Notes under the pieces: generated by a model
The model's database searches: none
Told to the model about the DNA's origin: nothing
Seen by the model: only the letters and a program-made list of their open reading frames with translations
Shown: piece by piece, positions 55,941 through 64,000 of the stretch
How positions within the stretch are numbered: the stretch's first letter is position 1
Layout: each line of letters begins with the position of its first letter
Program-made: the position numbers and the translations under genes
Assembly (NCBI GenBank): GCA_025618425.1
Contig: CM046833.1
Span: 36,963,774-37,027,773, forward strand
Direction: 5' to 3'
Length of the DNA stretch: 64,000 bases
From: Heliocidaris tuberculata
Lineage: Eukaryota; Echinodermata; Echinoidea; Camarodonta; Echinometridae

Positions 55941-58665
55941 GATCATCAACATCGAATCCATCTTCCTATCCTCTTTTTTCTTCTCTTCTCTTTCCTCTTT
56001 CTTTTTAATTTAATTCTTTCTCTCAGAAGGAAATTGGAAAAGGATTTCTTGAAAAAAAAATTGTAACGAAATGGGTAACTTAAATAGGCTATATGAATCT
56101 TATTCTTCTTGAAATATGTATTTCTATTCGCAAATATATGTTACATGAAAGTTTGTTTGTATTATTGTTTGAAATGTGAAACTGCAGTTAGCAGTCATAT
56201 TTATGTGAATATTTTTTTTTATATTACATGAAATGTTTCAAATTATGTTCAATTTTCTTTATGAGAGAAAATAATAAAAACTTATGAAAACAAAAAAAGA
56301 TATTGCATTGAATACTGAACAATGAGCATTGAACAATTTTATGGTTTGGGACATTGTGGTTTGCCAAACATGCGCAAATAAAAAAAAAAAAAAAAGAATG
56401 TTATACACTTCAGAGATCTAATAGAAAGGGGGGGGGTGCAACTTCCAAGCCCCCCCCCCCCCCCCCCCCACCATCAGTAAGTGCTAAGACGATTTATCAA
56501 GTTCATCAAATCTAGGTCACTGACAAAATACTATTAACCTCCGGAGCATAAATTTAACTTTGCACAAAGATTCGGCAAGAAAATTCTTTTCCATATTATC
56601 ATTTTCAATTCATAATGAAAAACGGAAGACCTACCCATGCATGTAATGATTCGTATATAGAACCCCGTGATACACCTCGTTAGTAATACCCCAGTCACAC
56701 CTACGAGACCGAGATCAGGGGGTGTTTCATCAAGTGTATTGCCGGTGATTTTTACCGACAAATTTATTCTCAGCCAATCAGATGCAAGGATTTCAGGATT
56801 TCAGTAGCTTATAACAGCTATTGCAACTTGGCATTGATGACAAGTTTTGTGAAATGGGCCCAGGGGGGTGTTTCACACCAATCAGATGCAAGGATTTCAG
56901 TAGCTTGTAACTGCTATTGCAACTTAGAGTCATGAGTAAGCGGCAATTGCGCATCCGGTATTTAACGCGTAATCTCTTGATCTTATTGATAGACTCCCAA
57001 TATAGCGCGCGTCCCCTGAGCATGATCTGACCAATGCGGTGTTGCGTAATATACAGCACGCAACTAGGAATTTAAGTGGCACTTTAAGTCCAACTTAACT
57101 CTTTGTGATACAACCCCCCCCCCCCCCCCCCACCAGATCAACAACAGGCTGAACCAAAAATTACATTACCCCGAATGGCAAAGAATCGATAGTTTGGAGT
57201 CGATGTGGAGTCGGTTTGGCGGTGTGACTGGGGTATAACGCCAATGATTTCCAAAAAAAATAAAGACACGTTATATTCCTATATTTTGATTACCGTATTA
57301 CCACTATTACCATATTGTAACTTTCGTACGAGAATCATTCAGTAATATTGGCATATCCAGATATTCATATGCTGGGGGGGGGGGGGTAGGGGTAGTCTAG
57401 TTCTTGACATTACACCGCGTGAATGGCGTGAGGTCTAGATGCAAGACTTAGGGAAAGAAGGGGGGGGGGGCACTGTGGAGTGTACGATCCGGGCATCACC
57501 GCATCCTGTAGACCCATTGCAAGTTGTATTCCCCTTTTCTGGGCATTAAAGGGGGGGGGGGGGTGGTAGGCCACCTCCACCCTATGCCAGATACACCACA
57601 TCTCGTTCCCCCCCCCCTGAATTATTAATGGTTATTACTGAAAAAATAAATTTCACGAATGAGGTATTAAGAGGGTAGGCTATTATGCATTTAATTTGAT
57701 TTATTGCGACAAAACCGCAAACGCTTTTTAGAAGACCTATAGTTCGGTGTTTTGTTGCCTGCATTTGGCATGTATACAATCCTTTGTGTTTTGTGCCGCT
57801 CTTTCAGAATAAGGGAAGCAAAATATTTTCCTGGATTACTACAGCAACGTGCCTTAGAATAAATCAAAGTAAGTTGAATAAGATACGCGGGTTTATTTAG
57901 ATACCTTACTTTATTTGTTTTCTGACACTAGTGTACAAAAATGTTATTTCGCGCTTATTTTAATTTCATATAACCTGATAACAGGTTTTGGCAGTACACT
58001 GTATTTGACCTCTTTTCTTGATACTATTAGTACTTTTTTGTGCATTCGGATAATGACTCCTACAGACATTTTTAAAAAGAAAATTCACTCCGGCGCTACA
58101 GTACCTGAAAATCGACTCTCAGAGTAAGAATGCCCTTGGACAATCACTCCTAAACATCTTCCCCAGGATAACTAACCTCTTCCCAAATTCAGTACACCAT
58201 TTTTTTTCATCCCAAAACTACCAAGTGTGTCCGAGGGGGTAATCGTCTGGGAGAAAGATATCGGCGGTGTAATGTCCTCATCGACTACTTGCCATAGAAG
58301 CGAGTTTTACGGGGGTGTTGAACATGGGGTGATGGGGGGGGGGGGGGGGGGGGGGCAATTGTTCGGGTTTGTATGGTCTAGGTGGTAGATTTCCTAGAAT
58401 CTTTTTTGAAATGCGGGTTATGATGTCAATTTTTCAGGAGGCATGAGGGTTCAGTTGCAGAGCAGTCCATGTGCTAATGCCATTTGGTATAAGCATCAAT
58501 CGTCATTATCAAGAATAGGACATAAAGCTATAGGTCCCCTGGTTGCTTACAAACAAGCATAAACATGCTTTCTTAGCAGTCATGTAAAAAAAAACCCATT
58601 AAACATGTTAAAAAACATGTAATCTAAATCAACTCATTCGCAACCATTAAAAGTAACTTTTCAGA
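55941..58665. other. Repeat-rich intergenic DNA
   Basis: No gene recognised. 56000-56160 matches 62080-62370 in the same orientation (CTCTCAGAAGGAAATTG, TATGAATCTTATTCTTCTTG), probably a dispersed repeat. Poly-C at 56450-56469 and 57114-57131; poly-G near 57375, 57551 and 58334-58355. Confidence 0.6.
56689..57233. mobile_element. TA-flanked inverted-repeat element with nested MITE pieces
   Basis: CCCCAGTCACACC at the left and GGTGTGACTGGGG at the right, TA on both sides. Inside are two GGGGGTGTTTCA starts (56716 and 56865) and the duplicated phrase AATCAGATGCAAGGATTTCA, so smaller elements have inserted or duplicated within it. Confidence 0.7.
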
Positions 58666-58917
58666 ATGATGTCAGTTAAGACCATCCTAATTTCAGCCAT
58701 CGCAGTCTTTTTTCTCGTCGTAGTCGTAACGGCTCAAAGAAACAACCAGCTCCACATCTATGAAACTGCTTTCGACGACAAGCCTGATGTTGATCAAACG
58801 TCCATGATCTCTGAAGACAGGCTGAATGTTGCCGAATCCCTGTTCTTTCCATGGAGTGCCGAGGAGGATGGCGATGACCCCGATGACGTCCGAAAAATCC
58901 CAACAAAAAACGAATAG
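58666..58917 (+). CDS. Possible small secreted protein (83 aa), unrecognised
   Basis: A complete ORF starting MMSVKTILISAIAVFFLVVV, a clear signal peptide with likely cleavage after VTA (about residue 23). The remaining 60 residues are acidic (DDKPDVDQ, EEDGDDPDDVRK) and cysteine-free and end in PTKNE. CTTTTCAG just before the ATG could be a splice acceptor at 58664, so a 5'UTR exon may precede it. There are no dibasic sites that would clearly mark a neuropeptide precursor, and I recognise no family. It stands in transposon-rich DNA with no neighbour gene. Chance ORF is possible, but the signal peptide plus hydrophilic tail is unusual for one. Confidence 0.45.
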   Translation: MMSVKTILISAIAVFFLVVVVTAQRNNQLHIYETAFDDKPDVDQTSMISEDRLNVAESLFFPWSAEEDGDDPDDVRKIPTKNE

Positions 58918-59414
58918 TCAGCCGAGTTAGGTTTGTTGACCATCCATATCAAACATGATTTCTGTGACGTTGGAAAGGAAATTATTCTTCACCTAGATAA
59001 TCATGTTGATGTTTCCGTATGGAAAACGGCAAAATAGTTGTAAAAACCCTTAACATCTCACCTTACACCTAAACCCCTAAAATGGTAGGAGGAGGAATCT
59101 GTGCATGAATTTTTCCCACTAAAAGGCATAAAATGTCACTTCATTTGGCAAAATTGATTTCCGAACTATTATTTAAAAAGGATTCACAGCACCAAATTTA
59201 TATAACTCAAAACCTACGCTATAATTCTTACTATATTTACAGAATGTCTTATCTCGATTGCATTCCATTTCATTTCTGCCTAGGTGGAAGCATTTTACGA
59301 TGAATTACTTACGTTTTCCCTCTATTCATCTTTCAATTTCTATTTTTTCTTTACTTTACAACAGTTGCCATGGTCCAGTTTATTCATATCGACTCGGTTC
59401 TACCAATAGTCTGG

Positions 59415-61457
59415 GAGCCTGTCCCGAAATAGTCACCCCATTTTACCCATAAGATTTGACCCCAAAAAGTTACTTAGACCATCTGAGCCATTGACAAAAA
59501 GGTTGTCAGCCTGACTGTAGCCGCCGGGTTAAGCCCCCAGGGCCCCCAAAAGGGACCCCAAAGTCGGGTCGATTTCACCCCATCTCACCCATGCACCAAA
59601 CTTTGTCAGTAGGAAGTAGTATGACTGGACATTACAAAACCCCCAAAACTGACAAAAATTTCCGTCGGGATGGGGTGTCAGACAGCCTCTAAAATTGGGG
59701 TAAATTTTTCCCCTTAAAGCCCAGAGACCAAATTTTGTCAGATGGAAGAGCTATGGATGTACATTCCAAAAATATAAAAACTGACAAAATTGTCCATCGG
59801 GAAGGGGGTGTCAGACCCCCTGAAATGAAATCCCCAAAGTGCCCTTTAAACAATATGCTTTGCCCCCCCAAAATGCTCTGTATGGAAAGAAAAACCGTTT
59901 TCTTACCTTCTGACTATGATAATTCAAAAGTGATTCATTCAATTCACTTTAAATTTTCATAACATAATTTTGAGTATAATAATCTTCTTGAGGTGCAATT
60001 TGATGTTAATTGGTATTTTGGTTAATAAGTTATTACATTGTGAAAAATGTATTGCTTTCTCAAAAGTAGCCAAAAAATATTGTCAGGATTATGTAAACAC
60101 AGCCATTGACCATCTGACAAGGCATAATAGGGAAGCTTGCTTGGTATCTGTGCAATTAACACATGAATAGTACATTTCAACCTGGCAGTCACATACCACA
60201 GATACCTGAAAAGCTCTTCTATTATGCCTTGTAAAACAGGTGAAGATAGGCAATGGGTGTGTTTACATAATCCTGACAATATTTTTTGGCTTCTTTTGAG
60301 AAAGCAGTACTTTTTTCACAATTTAATAACTTAATAACCAAAAGGCCAATTAACACCAAATTGCACCTCAAGAAGATTATTAAACTCAAAATTATGTTAT
60401 GAAAATTTAAAGTGAATTGAAGAAACGCTTTTGAATTATCATAGTCAGAAGGTAAGAAAATGGTTTTTCTTTCCATACAGAGCATTTTTGGGGGTGGGCA
60501 AAGCGTTGTCAAAGGGCACTTTGGGGTTTTCATTTCAAAGGGATCTGACACCCCCTTCCCGATGGACAATTTTGTGAGTTTTTATATTTTTGGAATGTAC
60601 ATCCATAGCTCTTCCTTCTGACAAAATTTGGTCTCTGGGCTTTAAAGGGATTGATTAACTTTGTGAAAAATTGTGAAATCATCTCAAATGCCTGTGCATT
60701 GTGTGCAATCCTCTAACTACATATATAATTAAGGATATGTGAAAGTATGAGAGAAAATGGAACCCGTTTACTATCCTAAAAAAGAGAGAAAAAAAAAGCT
60801 AGCTAGGCGGAAGGTATCGCGATCGATCGCTAGCGCAAGTCGCTCGGCTTCTTCGCTGCGCTGCAGTCATAAAAACCAAGCACCAGCGCTTGGCGATTTC
60901 AGAACGGGTTTCCAGCCCGTACTGTATTCTGTGATAGAGCGAGGTATGCCAACCGCAAGAGTTCTTTAGGGTTCGGTGGTACTCTATCCCGACATCAATG
61001 TTCAATCGTAAATATCTTGATATGTAAACAACCGATCAACTTATAAAGCTCAGGCGATTCCTGTCTGACCTAAAGGTTTGCAATTATAATTACAGCATTA
61101 GCTGGAACAGTGATTTTTTTTTTTTCAGTCCTGGGCGAAGTTAATCAATCCCTTTAAGGGGAAAAATTTACCCCAATTTTTAGGGGCTGTCTGACACCCC
61201 ATCCCGACGGAATTTTTTGTCAGTTTTTGGGGTTTTGTAATGTCCAGTCATACTACTTCCTACTGACAAAGTTTGGTGCATGGGTGAGATGGGGTGAAAT
61301 CGACCCGACTTTGAGGTCCCTTTTGGGGGCTCTGGGGGCTTAACCCGGCGGCTACATTCAGGCTGACAACCTTTTTGTCAATGACTTAGATGGTCTAAGT
61401 AACTTTACGGGGTCAAATCTTATGGGTAAAATGGGGTGACTATTTCGGGACAGGCTC
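59415..61457. mobile_element. 2-kb foldback element with long inverted arms
   Basis: The left arm runs from 59415 (GAGCCTGTCCCGAAATAGTC) to about 60152; the right arm returns from about 60197 to 61457 (ending GACTATTTCGGGACAGGCTC). The arms are about 740 bp each, with a loop of about 45 bp between TGGTATCTGTG and CACAGATACC. CTGG on both outer sides may be a 4-bp duplication. The right arm is broken by the insertion 60646-61153. No ORF of note. Confidence 0.88.
60646..61153 (+). mobile_element. TTAA-flanked MITE family B, copy 2 (nested)
   Basis: 508 bp, AGGGATTGATTAACTTTG at the left and GTTAATCAATCCCT at the right, TTAA on each side. Removing it restores the foldback right arm (GGGCT-TTAA-GGGG), which proves insertion. 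Inverse of 37729-38224, with the same GCGATCGATCGC core. Confidence 0.92.
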
Positions 61458-61682
61458 CTGGCCTACAAGCCCGCGAAAATTTCATTGTTTGGAAGGAAGC
61501 TGATGAAAGGCCATGACAGAAAGGCGACTTGGCAGTAATCAACGAGTGACGTCACACAAACAAGAGAAAACGAGAAATATACATCGCATTAAACCGGGCT
61601 CAAACGACGCGTCATTTCGATCACGTCAGTATACCTGCACTAATCGAGCCTTTAAAGGACATACCCATTCGCCAGGTATTAA

Positions 61683-62022
61683 CCCTTTCAAGACAATTGA
61701 CCACATTTTGTGGTTTGGCTCAATAACTTTTGATTCAGAGCTCTAGAAAATATACCAGATGCATGAGTAGAAAGAGTAAAAATTTCTGCACACACTATTG
61801 TATTTTTGTTTCATGACCATATTGCGTTTGATGCCAGGAATTTTTAAAACAAGAATAAGCTTTAAAATCCTTAAATTTGCAACACATTGAGAGGTTCAAA
61901 ATCATTGTTTTTCATCAAAATTGGCAATTTTTCAACTTTTCAAAAAAAATTTTAACCATGAATATTGTTTTAAAAAACATCACACCTTATTAGAACCATG
62001 TAGCACTAAAAAAAAAAAAGGG
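61683..62022 (+). mobile_element. TTAA-flanked MITE family A, internally shortened copy
   Basis: CCCTTTCAAGACAATTGACC at the left and an A-rich run then GGG at the right, TTAA on both sides. It lacks about 65 bp of the 3' part found in 29286-29693. Confidence 0.82.
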
Positions 62023-62688
62023 TTAAAGGCCTTGTTTCCACTGTTCATTTGTAACTATTTTTTTTTAACGATATCACTTTTTCATTAATTTAATTCTTCT
62101 TTCTCTCAGAAGGAAATTGAAAAAGGATTTCTTGAGAATTGTTAAAATTCATTTTCCAGTTTGTTATAAGACCTAGTGGTAATTGTTTTAAAGACTATTA
62201 AAAGCAATTACATACGAAATGTATAACTTTATTTGCGATTTGTTTATGTGAAAATACATTTCAGTTGTCATTTAATTTCCTTTTTCCTTTTTGTAATGAA
62301 ATGTGTAACTTAAATATATGAATCTTATTCTTCTTGAAATGTGTATTTCTGTTCGCAAATATATTGTTTCTTGAACTGTCGGGTTCACAGAAGACAAACA
62401 TATTTTCAATAGTGTATTCATGGAATCCATGAAGAAAAAGCGAAACAATGCAAACATATACATGTATCATCTTTTGAATATTAGGGTATACAATTACTTA
62501 TTTCTGACCACTGCTAGTTATTTGGAAAAACAGCACCAGTCGGCACCTCCGATCACCTGTTCGCACCATTCAGCTTAGAACAACACAGAAGATGGTCCAC
62601 CAACCACATTGTTCCGGCTGAACATGCCCACAAAGAAAGCCAACCGGCACTATATATCTGAAATAGTCGACACCTTAAAGATGCATCG

Positions 62689-63240
62689 TCATGTAAACAA
62701 ATTCCTGAATTGAAACCATTTTCTTGCAAATTTATCATTTCTACAATTCGAATCTGCAATGTACTTTTCATTTTTGAAATAATTTATTAGCGAAACTTTA
62801 ATATTATCAAAATCGGGCAGTTGTTTCTTTATTTTGCAAGTAAATACCATCTGTCGCACCACTATCAGTATTAAATTCAGTGCAAAATTATTTGAACCTC
62901 TTAAACCAAATAATTTATCTTGTAATGAGAATATCATTCTATTTCCGGTTCCAGTGTATATCCAGTGTTCCAACCTATCCCAAATATATTTAACATGTGT
63001 ACATTCACATAGCAGATGGATAACTGTTTCACTCTGTTCACTACAAAATGTACATTCTTTTCTTGGGACTAAATTAATTTTAAACAGTAAATCATTCGTA
63101 TATAATATACGTTGCAATATCTTAAACTGGAACCATCGTAAGCCCACATCCATTAAATGCGATAGAACAGTATGTTTCCCAATTTTTGTCACTCAAGTCA
63201 AATATTGGAAAAAAAATTGTATTTCTCAAAATTTTTGAAT
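62689..63240 (-). pseudogene. LINE ORF2 C-terminal fragment
   Basis: A minus-strand frame of 167 codons reads GLRWFQFKILQRILYTNDLL, then CTFCSEQSETVIHLLCECTH and YIWDRLEHW. The CxxC..H..C pattern after an RWFQFKILQRI phrase is typical of the C-terminal zinc-knuckle region of L1/Tx1-type LINEs. No reverse transcriptase core is in reach upstream, so it is 5'-truncated. Confidence 0.7.
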
Positions 63241-63302
63241 CAAAGCTTGGTTCTGTTTGAAATTATTTCAAGTGTGAAAAATCGTCACCCTATAAGAAAT
63301 GC

Positions 63303-63341
63303 TGAAGAAGAAGAAGAAGAAGAAGAAGAAGAAGAAGAAAA
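63303..63341 (+). repeat. (GAA)n microsatellite
   Basis: About 12 GAA triplets, followed by unremarkable DNA to the end of the window, with a poly-C run near 63929-63941. No gene seen from 63345 to 64000. Confidence 0.9.
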
Positions 63342-64000
63342 TAAGAAAAATGCCTTCTCATTTATTTCGAGGTGTGCTTATTTCCTCTGTTCTATATCAA
63401 CCTTTCTCTCTGACACATGAATACATGAAATATGTAAATATACTTGACCCTCATCCTTCCCCTCATACATCCTCATGCAAAGTACATTGCCCTAGAAACG
63501 ATCCGTTTGGAATCAGTTTGGAGTCTGGATTGCGGTAGATTGAGATACAAGTGGTATCGCTTAGACAACTGATTATGGAGCGCTATGTTGAAAATTGTTC
63601 ATCTCGTACAAATAGCTTTAATTGATCTAATCCCAAATAAATAAATGAAATGGATCTATTCATTAAATGGAAAAGAGTACTCACTTTCATATTTTCATCA
63701 ATTTTGGTTTATCCATTTATTTATAGGATTATGTTAGTTTTTAGATTGGGATGAAATTTACCCTCACTTATTAGATGCGGTTTATATACTCTTTTATAAA
63801 TCCCTATTATAAATGTCTATCTTGGTGTATCGTAGAACTGATTATCCAGCATCACCCAACACCCACACATTCTCACCATTCCTACAAAGCACACGCACGA
63901 GCACCAGCTCGTAGCCCGGAACGCCTCCCCCCCCCCCCCCTGCATACCGATCCTCAATATCTACATGAAATTTTTTTCCCAGATATTTTTTGTCGCTTAT

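Noticed and set aside
54327..55942. ORFs of 446 and 455 codons rich in His, Ile, Ser and Pro
   Set aside because: They run through the stop-free 46-bp minisatellite in different frames; there is no start context, domain or codon-level conservation between units.
59258..59452. 64-codon ORF after the small secreted-protein candidate
   Set aside because: Runs into the foldback element, has no family resemblance and no splice link to 58917.

Overview
The window is animal nuclear DNA. Its genes are split by canonical GT..AG introns, and the proteins I recognise are deuterostome-type. The intergenic DNA is rich in the TACATGTACA-type words, poly-G/C runs, GA microsatellites and small inverted-repeat transposons that I associate with echinoderm genomes, sea urchins above all. 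The species assignment is inference. I joined exons by hand, checking splice signals and phase, because the coding pieces are too short to show as long ORFs.

Layout. (1) 1407-9053, plus strand: the 3' seven exons (746 codons and a stop) of a very tyrosine-rich adaptor resembling PAG1/Cbp. It has about 17 YxxPhi motifs, SH3-type proline motifs, one YxN motif and a C-terminal PDZ ligand; the N-terminal exons lie upstream. (2) 9054-17695: long 3'UTR/intergenic DNA with small transposons. (3) 17696-23064, minus strand: complete ribosomal protein P1 gene (RPLP1, 111 aa, four coding exons, the last coding only the C-terminal tail). (4) 23621-30343, plus strand: complete Out-at-first gene (OAF, 283 aa, four exons), head-to-head with RPLP1 across about 550 bp. 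(5) 34756-50347, minus strand: complete RBBP5 gene (506 aa, 14 coding exons), the WD40 subunit of the COMPASS/MLL H3K4 methyltransferase core. (6) 50348-64000: transposon-dominated DNA with a decayed LINE reverse transcriptase, a 46-bp minisatellite with higher-order structure, a 2-kb foldback element with a second transposon nested in it, and one possible small secreted-protein ORF (58666-58917).

The genes are unrelated in function (signalling adaptor, ribosome stalk, secreted protein, chromatin regulator); the only arrangement suggesting shared control is the divergent RPLP1/OAF pair. The mobile DNA is the most informative part. Many elements can be delimited by target-site duplications: a TTAA-flanked family of about 408 bp in eight copies, two copies of a 712-718 bp element each with its own 9-bp duplication, hAT-like elements with 8-bp duplications, a TTA-flanked foldback MITE, and a SINE with a 7SL/Alu-domain-like head that has been interrupted twice by other transposons. 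One TTAA element ends four bases from an RBBP5 splice donor.
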